Notes: generated by a model from the sequence alone, not told the origin. DNA of 60,597 nucleotides from Bacteroidales bacterium (GCA_018401355.1 JAGYLD010000007.1:1-60597); one strand, 5' to 3'; counted from the stretch's first letter, positions 18,073 through 27,904 are shown. Made by a program: numbers and translations.

Positions 18073-20598
18073 ATGCGCAATAGATACGCCATCCTGATCA
18101 TCTTTCTGGTGACTTCCTTCTTGCTGCAAGCTCAGCAGGATACTTTGAGAAAGGACCTTGAGAAAGATGTTGCTCTTCCTGTATTTAATTTATCATCACT
18201 GGAGACAAATGATGACCGGGAGGGCCAGAATATCTCCGGTTTACTGCAATCATCCCAGGATATTTATGTTTCTACAGCAGGATATACGTTCGGTCCTGCC
18301 CGGTTCAGGATTAGGGGATATGATTCTGATAATACTGCTGTTATGATCAATGGTGTGCCTGTAAATGACGTTGAATCAGGATGGGCATATTGGTCTGCAT
18401 GGGGTGGGTTGAATGATGCATTAAGAAACAAGGTGATTAATACCGGGGTAGCTCCTTCATCAATTGCTTTTGGAGGTCCTGGTGGTGTAACCAATATGAT
18501 CACCCGCGCTTCTGCTTTTGCTAAAGGTGTTAAGTTGTCTTATTCCCTGGCAAACCGTTCTTATACCAACAGGCTGATGGTTCTGGGTGCCACCGGGGAA
18601 TTGAAAAATGGCTGGTATCTTGTAGTTTCAGGATCAAGACGTTGGGCCAATGAAGGCTATATTGAAGGTACATTTTATGATGCCTGGAGTTATTTTATAT
18701 CTGTCGAAAAAAAAATATCCGACAAGCACAGCATTGGATTTACAGGTTATGGGTCTCCAAATAAAAGAGGACGAGCAGGCGTTTCAGTTCAGGAAGCATA
18801 TGATCTTTCCGGTACGAATTACTATAATCCCTATTGGGGTTACCAGGATGGTGAGGTGAGAAATGCAAGAATCGGGAATTACCACCAACCAATGCTGATG
18901 CTTAGCCATTACTGGAAAATGTCAGGGAATAAAAACCTCAACACAACAGCATATTATAATTTTGGCAGGGGAGGCTCTACCGCATTAAACTGGACTGAAG
19001 CTGCTGATCCGCGGCCTGATTATTACAAGAACTTACCCAGTTATTATTACTACAGGGATGAATATGACAAATATGAAAGTGCACGCAACAACTGGCTGAA
19101 TAGCAAGGAGCATCGGCAGATAAACTGGGACAACATGTATTTTGCCAATAGCAAATATCTCTATCCGGTGGATAATGCCAATGGCATAAAGGGAAATAAT
19201 GTTAACATTTATCGCTCAAAATATATTGTCGAGGACAGACGGAATGATAAAAGCCACCTGGGCCTGGTTTCAAACTTTAAATTCAAAGCAAGTGAATCCC
19301 TGAACGTTAGCGCAGGAATAAACGTGTCTTTATACAAAGGATTTCATTTTAATGTAGTTGAAGATCTTCTCGGAGGCGAATACTGGCTTGATATTGATAA
19401 ATATGCCTCAGGTGAACCATTTACCATTACCGACGAATCACAAAGTGATCTGAACAATCCAAACAGGTTGGCCAGTGAAGGAGATAAAATTTCACATGAT
19501 TATACAGCAAATGTTAACAAATACGGGGCCTTTTTCCAGGAAGAGTATTCATTTAATAAAATTGATTTTTATTGGGGTGCTGATTTATCACATACAACAT
19601 TCTGGAGAACAGGTCATATGAAAAACGGACGCTTTCCCGGAAACTCTTTTGGTGATTCTGAAAAACAAAATTTTACAAATTATGGCTTCAAAGGAGGTGT
19701 GACATACAAGATAAACGGAAAAAATTTCCTGAAGGGCAACGGGATGTATCTTACCCGTGCTCCGGTTTTTAGGAATTCTTATGTCTCTCCCAGGACCAGG
19801 GATTTTGTCGTTGATCCGCTCAGGAATGAAAAGATTTTGTCGGGTGATATGAGCTTTGTCCACAGGTCTTTATATCTTAAAGCAAAGTTATCAGCCTATT
19901 ATACCCAATTCTATGACCAGACCTGGGCCAGAAGCTTTTATCATGAAGACCTGAACACGTTTGTTAATTACCTGATGACAGGAGTCGACCAGTTGAATGC
20001 AGGTGTTGAACTTGGTGTTGAAGCTAGTTTAACCCAGACAATCTCTTTGCTTGGTGTTTTTGGCAAGGGCCAGTTTATTTATAATTCCAGACCGGATGTT
20101 ACGATTGTCAGGGATAATGATGAAAAGATTATCGTTGAAGGCGAAAAAGCTTATCTGAAGAACTATTATGTAGGAGGAATGCCCCAAACTGTTGGCTCTT
20201 TTGGGGTCAAATACAGCTCACCCAGGTATTGGTTCATGCAGGTTAAAGTAAATTACTTTGATGATATTTATCTTGACCTGAATCCAGCACGAAGGACGGA
20301 TAACGCTGTCGCTAAATTCTCTTCAGATGATGTGAGGGTGGAGGAGTTGTTAGACCAAAATGAACTTGAATCGGCATATACACTTGACCTTTTTGGAGGT
20401 AAATCCTGGAAACTCAAAGATAACTATTATGCAGGGTTTACACTGAGTGTAAATAATCTCCTCGATATTAAGGATTTTACATCCGGGGGATTTGAGCAGT
20501 TGAGGTTTGATCCTGATAATATTGACAGGTTCCCGCCAAAATATTTTTATATGTATGGCAGGACTTTCTTTTTAAACGTATATTTCAGATTTAGATAA
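18073..20598 (+). CDS. TonB-dependent outer-membrane receptor
   Basis: An 841-aa receptor. A signal peptide (1-20, ending LLQAQ) is followed by a plug domain containing 'FRIRGYDSDNTAVMINGVPV' and 'SSIAFGGPGGVTNMITR' (about 45-150). The rest is a 22-strand-type beta barrel ending in an aromatic strand (FLNVYFRFR). It lacks the N-terminal carboxypeptidase-like domain of SusC proteins and no SusD partner is present, so it is a classic TonB receptor for a small ligand rather than a glycan system. The DUF5689 lipoprotein starts 14 nt after its stop and is likely co-transcribed. The substrate is unknown. Confidence 0.9.
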   Translation: MRNRYAILIIFLVTSFLLQAQQDTLRKDLEKDVALPVFNLSSLETNDDREGQNISGLLQSSQDIYVSTAGYTFGPARFRIRGYDSDNTAVMINGVPVNDVESGWAYWSAWGGLNDALRNKVINTGVAPSSIAFGGPGGVTNMITRASAFAKGVKLSYSLANRSYTNRLMVLGATGELKNGWYLVVSGSRRWANEGYIEGTFYDAWSYFISVEKKISDKHSIGFTGYGSPNKRGRAGVSVQEAYDLSGTNYYNPYWGYQDGEVRNARIGNYHQPMLMLSHYWKMSGNKNLNTTAYYNFGRGGSTALNWTEAADPRPDYYKNLPSYYYYRDEYDKYESARNNWLNSKEHRQINWDNMYFANSKYLYPVDNANGIKGNNVNIYRSKYIVEDRRNDKSHLGLVSNFKFKASESLNVSAGINVSLYKGFHFNVVEDLLGGEYWLDIDKYASGEPFTITDESQSDLNNPNRLASEGDKISHDYTANVNKYGAFFQEEYSFNKIDFYWGADLSHTTFWRTGHMKNGRFPGNSFGDSEKQNFTNYGFKGGVTYKINGKNFLKGNGMYLTRAPVFRNSYVSPRTRDFVVDPLRNEKILSGDMSFVHRSLYLKAKLSAYYTQFYDQTWARSFYHEDLNTFVNYLMTGVDQLNAGVELGVEASLTQTISLLGVFGKGQFIYNSRPDVTIVRDNDEKIIVEGEKAYLKNYYVGGMPQTVGSFGVKYSSPRYWFMQVKVNYFDDIYLDLNPARRTDNAVAKFSSDDVRVEELLDQNELESAYTLDLFGGKSWKLKDNYYAGFTLSVNNLLDIKDFTSGGFEQLRFDPDNIDRFPPKYFYMYGRTFFLNVYFRFR

Positions 20599-20612
20599 AA
20601 AAGCACTAATTC

Positions 20613-22502
20613 ATGAAAAATTATTTTAAAAACACACTTTATTTGATCTCATTTTTTGGATTGATGATTTCCATGAGTCAATGCGTAAAAAAGGACTTTG
20701 ATGAGCCCCCCATTAATAATATTCCGGTTGGTAATTTATTAACCGTTGGAGATCTTTATCAGATCTTTGCCGACAGTGGCGAATATAAATTTTATGATGA
20801 TTATTCAGTTTATGCCACTGTTACAATGGATGAAAGTTCAGGGAATATCTACAGGTCTGCTTATATTCAGGACTCATCCGGTGCAGTTAATTTAAGACTT
20901 AAACAACCAGGTGGATTGCGGGTCGGAGATCAGGTCAGGTTATATCTGAAAAACTGTATTATATCAGAATATGAGAATCTTCTGCAAATAGATAATGTCC
21001 ACAATGATTCTAATATAATTATTCGTGCCACCCGTAAATATATTGAACCCATAAATGTAACCATCAATGATGTAAATTCAGGCAATTACAAGGCAATGCT
21101 TGTGAAGTTGAATGATGTTGAATTTGCTCAATCAGAGTTAAATAAAACCTGGGCTGATGCCGGTGATTATGGGAACAGGGTTGTACAGGATTGTAATGGT
21201 AATACCCTGATTGTGCGAACCAGTGACTATGCAAATTTCGGGGAAGATTTGTTGCCTCAGGGGAACGGAACACTGGTTGCTATAGCAAGCGTTTACCGGG
21301 ATACATGGCAGATGCTTGTCAGGACTGTTTCGGAAGTTTCTATGGAAGGTCCACGTTGTGATAGTACCGGTGGCGGATTGGAGCAAATTAGCATTGCTGA
21401 CGTAAGGGCAATGTACACAGGATCAAGTACTATTCTTCCTTCAGGAAAGAAGATTGCAGGTGTAATTACTTCTGACCGCACTAATGAAAATCTGCCAGGA
21501 CAAAATGCTTTCATTCAGGAAACTAATGGGGCTGGTATTGCTTTGAGATTTGCAGACTGGCATGACTTGCCGATGGGAGCCCTGGTTGAAGTAGATATTT
21601 CCGGACAGGAACTTTCTGATTATAATGGACTTGTTCAGATCAGTAACCTGCCACTTGGCAATGCAGTAAACACAGGCACCGGTACCATGCCTGCACCTGT
21701 AGAGATCAATGTTGGGGACCTGGTTGCCGATTATGATAGCTATCAGGGTAAACTGGTGAAGATGACCAACGTACAGATATCAAATTCCGGTGGTTATTCA
21801 ACTTACAAGTATACCAATATTTTGGATGATGGAACAGGTCAGATCAACATGTATACCTATGACTGGGCTTCATTTGCTGATGAAAACTTCCCGACAGAAA
21901 CCGTCACCATAACAGGTATTGCTTCCTATTATAATGATCCGCAGATATCAATCAGAAACCTTGATGATGTTGTTGTTGATGGAGGTGGAGGAGGTGGTGG
22001 CGATATCTTCTTTGTCGATTTTGAAAACCAAACCGATTATGAAGACATCAATATATCAGGATGGATGAACACTTCTTTGGATGGTTCCAGGGTATGGATT
22101 GCCAGGGAATATTCAGGTAACCTTTATGCACAGGCGACTTCATATAATTCCGGGGAACACAACATTATGTGGCTGATCACACAACCAATTGATCTTGGAG
22201 CATTGACCCAGCCTAAAATTGAATTCGAAACGGCTCAAGCATACTGGGATCATAGTGCCTTATCAGTCTTTATTTCTACAGATTTCGACGGATCTGATAT
22301 TGAAGGAGCAACCTGGCAGCCTCTGGGAGCTGACCTTGCAACACAAAATGATCCGGAGCATGCCTGGATTCCATCAGGAGTGGTTGACCTTTCTTCATAT
22401 AGCGGAACTGCTTATATAGGATTCAGGTATGAAGGGGATGACAACGCCGGACAGTCTACATCCTTTAGAATAGATAATGTACGTGTTTATGAAGGAAATT
22501 AA
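20613..22502 (+). CDS. DUF5689 lipoprotein with C-terminal choice-of-anchor-J-like domain
   Basis: A 629-aa surface-type lipoprotein with lipobox SMSQC (Cys24). Two tandem DUF5689-like units (about 45-245 and 255-455) share 'Y-IQD/ET' strands, 'VRLYLKN / VEVDISGQ' and 'VKLNDVEFA / VKMTNVQIS', as expected for OB-fold-like repeats. A five-glycine linker (about 460-466) leads to a MAM/jelly-roll-like domain (about 467-629: 'FFVDFENQ', 'ITQPIDLG', 'IGFRYEGDD', 'FRIDNVRVY'). It probably acts as the substrate-capture partner of the adjacent TonB receptor at the outer membrane. No enzymatic motif is evident. Confidence 0.82.
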   Translation: MKNYFKNTLYLISFFGLMISMSQCVKKDFDEPPINNIPVGNLLTVGDLYQIFADSGEYKFYDDYSVYATVTMDESSGNIYRSAYIQDSSGAVNLRLKQPGGLRVGDQVRLYLKNCIISEYENLLQIDNVHNDSNIIIRATRKYIEPINVTINDVNSGNYKAMLVKLNDVEFAQSELNKTWADAGDYGNRVVQDCNGNTLIVRTSDYANFGEDLLPQGNGTLVAIASVYRDTWQMLVRTVSEVSMEGPRCDSTGGGLEQISIADVRAMYTGSSTILPSGKKIAGVITSDRTNENLPGQNAFIQETNGAGIALRFADWHDLPMGALVEVDISGQELSDYNGLVQISNLPLGNAVNTGTGTMPAPVEINVGDLVADYDSYQGKLVKMTNVQISNSGGYSTYKYTNILDDGTGQINMYTYDWASFADENFPTETVTITGIASYYNDPQISIRNLDDVVVDGGGGGGGDIFFVDFENQTDYEDINISGWMNTSLDGSRVWIAREYSGNLYAQATSYNSGEHNIMWLITQPIDLGALTQPKIEFETAQAYWDHSALSVFISTDFDGSDIEGATWQPLGADLATQNDPEHAWIPSGVVDLSSYSGTAYIGFRYEGDDNAGQSTSFRIDNVRVYEGN

Positions 22503-22602
22503 GATATTTGTCCCAATAATATATAAAATTGTTCGTTAATTATTCTTAAAAAGCTTTTTTCTTTCATTCTTGTGATATATTTTCGCAAACAAATACAAGA
22601 AA

Positions 22603-23337
22603 GTGGCAGACAGTTTAGTAATTATACCTACTTATAACGAAAAGGATAATATAGAAAGGATTATCCGAAAGGTTTTCACCCTGGAAAAGGATTTCGATGT
22701 GCTGATCGTCGAGGATAATTCACCTGATGGTACTGCGGCAATTGTTAAGACTCTCATGAAAGAGTTTCCTGAAAGGCTTTTTATCGAAGAGAGAACAGGA
22801 AAACTTGGGCTTGGGACCGCCTATATCCATGGATTTAAATGGGCAATAAATAAGGGATATGATTATATCTTTGAAATGGATGCGGATTTTTCCCATAATC
22901 CTGAAGATTTGCCCCGCTTATATGATGCTTGTGCAAAAGAAGGAGCTGATCTTTCTGTCGGCTCCAGGTATATTAAAGGCATCAATGTTGTCAACTGGCC
23001 AATTGGCAGAATCCTTATGTCCTATTTCGCTTCCTGGTATGTTCGATTTATAACGGGAATAAAGGTAAAAGATACCACTGCAGGATTTGTTTGTTATAAA
23101 AGAAAAGTTTTGGAAACCATCAACCTGGATAAAATCCGTTTTATCGGATATGCCTTTCAGATTGAAATGAAATATACATCCTGGAAATTGGGTTTTAAGT
23201 TAAAAGAAGTACCCATCATTTTTACGGATCGAACGGCCGGAGAATCTAAAATGAGTTCAAAGATTTTCAAGGAAGCCATTTTAGGTGTTATCAATATGAG
23301 GTTCAAGAATGTAAGGAAATTACATCGACAAACCTGA
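22603..23337 (+). CDS. GT2 glycosyltransferase, polyprenol-phosphate mannosyltransferase type
   Basis: A 244-aa GT-A glycosyltransferase resembling dolichol-phosphate mannose synthase (Dpm1). It has VIIPTYNEKDNI, 'LIVEDNSPDGT' (nucleotide-sugar Asp), 'LGLGTAYIHGFKWA', the DXD-type EMDADFSHNP and 'VGSRYIKGINVVNWP'. No C-terminal membrane helices are present, so it is the soluble/peripheral class. It should transfer a hexose from a nucleotide sugar to a polyprenyl phosphate on the cytoplasmic face. The start is GTG at 22603, the only one that keeps the conserved N terminus. A near-match -7 box lies about 15 nt upstream. Confidence 0.88.
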   Translation: MADSLVIIPTYNEKDNIERIIRKVFTLEKDFDVLIVEDNSPDGTAAIVKTLMKEFPERLFIEERTGKLGLGTAYIHGFKWAINKGYDYIFEMDADFSHNPEDLPRLYDACAKEGADLSVGSRYIKGINVVNWPIGRILMSYFASWYVRFITGIKVKDTTAGFVCYKRKVLETINLDKIRFIGYAFQIEMKYTSWKLGFKLKEVPIIFTDRTAGESKMSSKIFKEAILGVINMRFKNVRKLHRQT

Positions 23338-23393
23338 CTTATCCTATTTCTTTTGTAACTTCGCTTATAATCCCAAAAACAAGGTTTTAAACA

Positions 23394-24767
23394 ATGCCAT
23401 TGAGCAAGAATTATCAAATAAGGCATGCCCGAATAATTAATGAAGGTGAGATTTTTGAAGGAGGTGTCCTTATTACAGATGGTATTATCCAAAAAATTTA
23501 CAGAAAGGAAGAAAATTATCAGGATACAATTCCAGATAATACTGAAGTCATTGATGCAACCGGAAAGCATCTGATTCCCGGTGTAATTGATGATCAGGTC
23601 CATTTCAGGGAACCTGGATTAACCCATAAAGCTGATCTTAGCACAGAGTCCCGGGCAGCGGTGGCCGGGGGTATAACATCCTTTATGGAGATGCCCAATA
23701 CCAATCCTCAGACTCTTACCCAGGAATTGCTGGAAAAAAAGTATGATTTGGCTTCAGTAAAGTCGCTTGCTAACTATTCTTTTTATATGGGGGCTTCCAA
23801 TGATAACCTTGACGAAATACTAAAAACAAATCCACAATCGGTATGTGGTGTAAAGGTTTTTATGGGTGCTTCAACCGGAAATATGCTTGTTGATGATCCT
23901 GACACGCTTGCAGGAATATTTGAAAAATCTCCATTGCTGGTTGCCGTTCATGCTGAGAATGAGCCCACTATCCGAAGGAACCTTGCCAATTTTAAATTGG
24001 AATATGGTGATGATATACCGGTAATATTTCATCCCGAAATTAGAAGTGAAGATGCCTGCTATGAATCCTCCTCATATGCCGTCAGCCTGGCAAAAAAATA
24101 TGATACCCGGCTGCATGTCCTGCATCTCTCTACTGCCCGTGAATTAGGGTTGTTTGATAATCAGGTTGCATTAAGGAATAAAAAAATAACCTCTGAGGTT
24201 TGCATACACCATCTTTGGTTTAGCACTGAAGATTATGATGAGCATGGAAATCTGATCAAATGGAACCCGGCTGTTAAAACAGCCCATGACAGGGAAGCCC
24301 TGCTTGAAGCATTAAAAATGGACATTATCGATATTGTTGCAACAGATCATGCACCTCATACAAAAGATGAAAAAAACCAGGTTTATACAAAAGCCCCTTC
24401 CGGAGGACCAATGGTACAACATGCTTTACCTGTGATGCTTGAATTTTACAACAAAGGAAAAATGCCTTTGTGGATGGTCGTAGATAAAATGTGCCATGCC
24501 CCAGCGGAATGCTTTAAAATTGAAAAACGGGGTTATATTAGAGAAGGTTATTATGCTGATCTCGTCCTGATAGATCTTCGCAGTCCATGGATCGTAGACG
24601 AAATCAACATACTTTATAAATGTGGCTGGTCTCCTCTGGCTGGTCAGACATTCAGCTCGAAAATTGTAAAAACATTTGTGAACGGACATCTTGTATATGA
24701 TGATGGGAAATTCGACGATTCCACGAAAGGGTTACGTCTGAAATTTGAACGTGTTAAAACTAAATAA
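23394..24767 (+). CDS. pyrC: Dihydroorotase
   Basis: A 457-aa amidohydrolase of the bacterial type I dihydroorotase group, which cyclises carbamoyl aspartate to dihydroorotate in pyrimidine synthesis. Seen are VHFREPGLTHKADL, MEMPNTNPQT, KVFMGASTGNML, 'VAVHAENE' (metal His), 'LHVLHLSTARELG' (metal His) and 'DIVATDHAPHTKDEK' (catalytic Asp). The usual HxH metal motif reads Gln68-Val-His70, so the first histidine is replaced by glutamine; I recall a similar DDQVHFR in other Bacteroidota homologs, so activity is not excluded. The MORN lipoprotein follows 2 nt later. Confidence 0.88.
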   Translation: MPLSKNYQIRHARIINEGEIFEGGVLITDGIIQKIYRKEENYQDTIPDNTEVIDATGKHLIPGVIDDQVHFREPGLTHKADLSTESRAAVAGGITSFMEMPNTNPQTLTQELLEKKYDLASVKSLANYSFYMGASNDNLDEILKTNPQSVCGVKVFMGASTGNMLVDDPDTLAGIFEKSPLLVAVHAENEPTIRRNLANFKLEYGDDIPVIFHPEIRSEDACYESSSYAVSLAKKYDTRLHVLHLSTARELGLFDNQVALRNKKITSEVCIHHLWFSTEDYDEHGNLIKWNPAVKTAHDREALLEALKMDIIDIVATDHAPHTKDEKNQVYTKAPSGGPMVQHALPVMLEFYNKGKMPLWMVVDKMCHAPAECFKIEKRGYIREGYYADLVLIDLRSPWIVDEINILYKCGWSPLAGQTFSSKIVKTFVNGHLVYDDGKFDDSTKGLRLKFERVKTK

Positions 24768-24769
24768 TC

Positions 24770-25198
24770 ATGATCAGAAGGTTTGTATTCCTGATTGTAA
24801 TGCTGGTTGTTGCTTCCTGTGGAACAAAGATCCAAGAGGAAATTGAAGAAACTTATGAGGATGGTTCCCCCAAAATTGTTAAAATATACGAAGTTGATGG
24901 GGATGAACGAAAATTAATCAAGGAAATAGGATATTATTCCAATAATCAAAAACGCATCGAAGGTGAATTCGAAGATGGGAAAAGACATGGTAAATGGTAT
25001 TATTGGTATGAAAATGGAAATATGTGGAGTGAAGGTTCATTTAAAAACGGCAGAAGGGATGGTCCGGGAACCACTTATCATGAAAATGGGGAAAAATATG
25101 TTACCGGAACATATGACAACGACCAGCGCATAGATTTATGGAGATTTTATGATGAGAAAGGAAACCTCTTGAAAGAAATTGATTATGACAATAAGTAG
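24770..25198 (+). CDS. MORN-repeat lipoprotein (YwqK-like)
   Basis: A 142-aa protein with lipobox VVASC (Cys17). After an acidic segment there are at least three MORN-like repeats: 'IEGEFEDGKRHGKWYYWYEN', 'WSEGSFKNGRRDGPGTTYHE' and 'VTGTYDNDQRIDLWRFYDE'. Such repeats form elongated beta-hairpin stacks. Databases often label this family 'YwqK antitoxin', but no toxin gene is nearby and the lipobox points to an envelope location. It is convergent with the S4 gene, with 2 nt between stop codons. Confidence 0.78.
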   Translation: MIRRFVFLIVMLVVASCGTKIQEEIEETYEDGSPKIVKIYEVDGDERKLIKEIGYYSNNQKRIEGEFEDGKRHGKWYYWYENGNMWSEGSFKNGRRDGPGTTYHENGEKYVTGTYDNDQRIDLWRFYDEKGNLLKEIDYDNK

Positions 25199-25200
25199 CA

Positions 25201-25584
25201 TCAAAAATGCTTCGTTTTCTTTAGCTTCTCTATAAGCCTTCTTTCTTTTTTTGTCGGTCGTCCGATTCCTCGGTCTCTTTTTTCGTAGTTGACCTCTCTA
25301 AGCATTTTGATCTTTTCAATTTCTTCTTCTGGTGTGAGGTCCTCATAATAATTCTGTGCTATTTTTGCTGAAACCCTTCTTTCCAGAAGATCTGTCACTT
25401 TTAAGACCCTGGTCAGGGGACCTGACCTTATTTGAATGACATCATTGATTTTTACGTCTCTTGAAGGTTTAACCTGAATATCATCAATAACAACTTTGCC
25501 TGATCTGCAGGCATTTGAAGCCTGAGACCTGGTTTTGAACACCCTGATAGACCATAAGTATTTATCTATTCTCACTGCCTCCAT
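25201..25584 (-). CDS. hslR: S4-domain RNA-binding protein, Hsp15-like
   Basis: A 127-aa protein. Residues 1-60 form an S4 RNA-binding domain: 'VRIDKYLWSIRVFKTRSQAS', ACRSGKVVIDD and VKPSRDVKINDVIQI. The C-terminal extension is strongly basic ('GRPTKKERRLIEKLKKTKHF'). It matches Hsp15/HslR, which in E. coli binds free 50S subunits carrying stalled peptidyl-tRNA. It is 38 nt downstream of der on the same strand but has its own -7 box close to its start. Confidence 0.85.
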   Translation of the reverse strand: MEAVRIDKYLWSIRVFKTRSQASNACRSGKVVIDDIQVKPSRDVKINDVIQIRSGPLTRVLKVTDLLERRVSAKIAQNYYEDLTPEEEIEKIKMLREVNYEKRDRGIGRPTKKERRLIEKLKKTKHF

Positions 25585-25591
25585 GTAAACA

Positions 25592-25599
25592 CAAAGGTA
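25592..25599 (-). promoter_or_regulatory. -7 promoter box abutting hslR
   Basis: TACCTTTG on the minus strand ends 7 nt before the ATG at 25584, which would give a nearly leaderless mRNA. The -33 element is weak. Confidence 0.45.
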
Positions 25600-25622
25600 G
25601 GGATTTCATAAATCCGGTAATG

Positions 25623-26927
25623 TTATTTTTTCCTGATGTATATAATGACAGGTGTTCCGCTGAATTGAAAGTTTATCCTGATCTGGTTCTCCAGGAAACG
25701 TTTGTATGATTCTTTCACCAGATTTGGGAAGTTGCAGAAAAATGCAAAAGCAGGAAACCTTGTATTTAGTTGTGTTATGTATTTAATTTTTATGTATTTC
25801 CCCTTAACAGCAGGAGGAGGATTGTTTGAAATGATCGGTAAAATAGCGTCATTTAAAACCGAAGTCTTTATTTTTCGGGTCATATTTTTGTAAACATCGT
25901 TTGCAAGGTCGAGGGTTTTGTGAATGCGTTGCTTTTCATTAACGGAAGTAAATACAATAGGAAAGTCTGTAAATGGTGATGTTACCGCTCGAATGGCATC
26001 AGCATATTCTATATGTGTGTTGGCTCCTTTTTCAATGAGGTCCCACTTATTTACAACCACTACCAAGCCTTTACGATTTCTTTCAACAATATGAAGGATG
26101 TTAATATCCTGGCCTTCCATTCCATGTGTCGCATCAATCATCAGAATACATACATCACTGTTTTCAATGGCCCGTACTGAACGCATAACAGAGTAAAATT
26201 CAATGTTTTCTCTTACTTTGCTCTTCTTTCTTAATCCTGCAGTATCAACCAAAAGGAACTTAAACCCGTATGCATTGTAAGGTGTATAGATGGAATCCCT
26301 GGTTGTTCCAGGCACGGAGGTTACTATGTTTCTGTCCTTTCCCAATAAGGCATTGACCAGTGAAGATTTACCGACATTTGGCCTTCCTATAACAGCAAAC
26401 TTAGGCAGGTCCGAATTTTGATTTTCATCATTTTCTTTGAAGTGCTTTACAACTTCATCCAGAAGATCTCCTGTTCCGGTTCCGTTGATGGCTGAGATCA
26501 AATGGATTTTTCCAAGTCCAAGCCTGTAAAATTCACTACTTTCCGGGTACATGGCTTGCTGGTCTGCTTTATTGGCTATCAAGAATACCGGTTTTTTTAC
26601 CCTGCGTAAAATGGAGGCAACATCTTCATCCATGCTTGATAGACCTATTCTGATGTCCACCAGGAAAAGTATTACATCAGCTTCTTCAATAGCAATGGTG
26701 ACCTGTTTTTGGATTTCTTTCTCAAAGACATCATCCGAAGCATTGACATAACCGCCAGTGTCAATGACAGAAAATTCTATCCCGTTCCAGTCACTGCGTC
26801 CATAATGACGGTCACGGGTAACACCACTGGTTTCTTCAACAATTGCCTGCCTGCTTTCTGTTAACCGGTTAAAAAGGGTTGACTTGCCTACGTTTGGCCT
26901 GCCTACTATAGCTATGATGTTACCCAT
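25623..26927 (-). CDS. der: Ribosome-assembly GTPase Der (EngA)
   Basis: A 434-aa protein with two tandem GTPase domains, the hallmark of Der, needed for 50S maturation. Domain 1: G1 GRPNVGKST (8-16), G3 DTGGY, G4 NKAD. Domain 2: G1 GRPNVGKSS (about 181-189), 'VPGTTRDSI', G3 DTAGL, G4 NKWD. A C-terminal KH-like domain follows (about 350-434, with '[16 protein letters not shown]' and '[19 protein letters not shown]'). Length is typical. It lies between era and hslR, forming a ribosome-biogenesis cluster. Confidence 0.96.
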   Translation of the reverse strand: MGNIIAIVGRPNVGKSTLFNRLTESRQAIVEETSGVTRDRHYGRSDWNGIEFSVIDTGGYVNASDDVFEKEIQKQVTIAIEEADVILFLVDIRIGLSSMDEDVASILRRVKKPVFLIANKADQQAMYPESSEFYRLGLGKIHLISAINGTGTGDLLDEVVKHFKENDENQNSDLPKFAVIGRPNVGKSSLVNALLGKDRNIVTSVPGTTRDSIYTPYNAYGFKFLLVDTAGLRKKSKVRENIEFYSVMRSVRAIENSDVCILMIDATHGMEGQDINILHIVERNRKGLVVVVNKWDLIEKGANTHIEYADAIRAVTSPFTDFPIVFTSVNEKQRIHKTLDLANDVYKNMTRKIKTSVLNDAILPIISNNPPPAVKGKYIKIKYITQLNTRFPAFAFFCNFPNLVKESYKRFLENQIRINFQFSGTPVIIYIRKK

Positions 26928-27031
26928 TGTTTATGTTCTTTACTGGTTGAATTACTTTCTTCAAATGATTGTTTTGATATTCGGATTTTCATTTGGATCA
27001 TGCTTAAAACTCGAAACATGCATCCTGATAA

Positions 27032-27904
27032 TTACTCATAACCAAACCACTTCAACTGCCTTTCATCATTTCTCCAGTCTTTGGCTATTTTGACGCGCAA
27101 TTCTAAATATACTTTTTTATCTACAAATTCTTCAATATCCTTCCTGGCTTCAATACCGGTTTTCCTTATTGCCTTCCCTTCTTTACCCAACATAATGGCC
27201 TTCTGCGAGTCCCTGGCAACAAAAATGTAGGCCCTGATCCGGATAATCTTTGCTTCCTCCTTGTACTCATCAACAATAACTTCTGTGGAATAAGGTACCT
27301 CCTGATGATAATTTATAAAGATTTTCTCCCGAATAATTTCCGAAACAAAAAAGCGCATGCTTTTATTCGTAAACTCATCTTTGGGGAAATATGCTGGTGA
27401 ATCGGGTAATTTTTCAAGTATGACCTGAAAAATCTTTTCAATATTATAATTGTGAAGCGCTGAAGCAGGGATTACGTCCGATGCCGGCAATCTTTCCTGC
27501 CATTTCTGCATGGTCGCTTCCACAGTTTTCTGGTCAGAGAGATCTATTTTATTTAAAATAAGAATGGTTGGCACATCAGAAGCCTTAAGCTTATTTACAA
27601 TTTCCTCATCGAATTCCTTATCCTGGATGTCAATGATGTACAAAAATATATCTGCATCTTCAAAAGCCCCCTCCACGAATTTCATCATGGAACTGTGCAG
27701 TTTGTAATGAGGTTTTAATATACCCGGAGTATCGGAATAAATGATCTGATAATCGCGCCCGTTAACAAAACCCATGATCCTGTGCCTGGTGGTTTGTGCT
27801 TTTGCTGTGATGATGCTTAGCTTATCACCTACAAGTGCATTCATCAATGTGGACTTTCCAACATTGGGCATTCCTAAAATATTGACAAAACCTGCTTTAT
27901 GCAC
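27032..27904 (-). CDS. era: GTPase Era
   Basis: A 290-aa GTPase with a C-terminal KH domain that binds the 3' end of 16S rRNA. It has G1 GMPNVGKST (11-19), the switch segment 'AQTTRHRIMG', G3 DTPG, G4 NKID and the KH core 'IMLGKEGKAIRKTGIEARKD' (about 235-255). The C terminus 'VKIAKDWRNDERQLKWFGYE' is typical of Era. A -7 box lies 31 nt upstream. der follows 104 nt downstream. Confidence 0.96.
   Translation of the reverse strand: MHKAGFVNILGMPNVGKSTLMNALVGDKLSIITAKAQTTRHRIMGFVNGRDYQIIYSDTPGILKPHYKLHSSMMKFVEGAFEDADIFLYIIDIQDKEFDEEIVNKLKASDVPTILILNKIDLSDQKTVEATMQKWQERLPASDVIPASALHNYNIEKIFQVILEKLPDSPAYFPKDEFTNKSMRFFVSEIIREKIFINYHQEVPYSTEVIVDEYKEEAKIIRIRAYIFVARDSQKAIMLGKEGKAIRKTGIEARKDIEEFVDKKVYLELRVKIAKDWRNDERQLKWFGYE

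Noticed and set aside
22547-22562. AAAAAGCTTTTTT after the DUF5689 gene as terminator
   Set aside because: It is a palindrome without room for a loop and has no GC-rich stem.
24770-25198. Reading the MORN lipoprotein as an antitoxin of a toxin-antitoxin pair
   Set aside because: The label comes from a family name only; there is a clear lipobox and no toxin-like neighbour.
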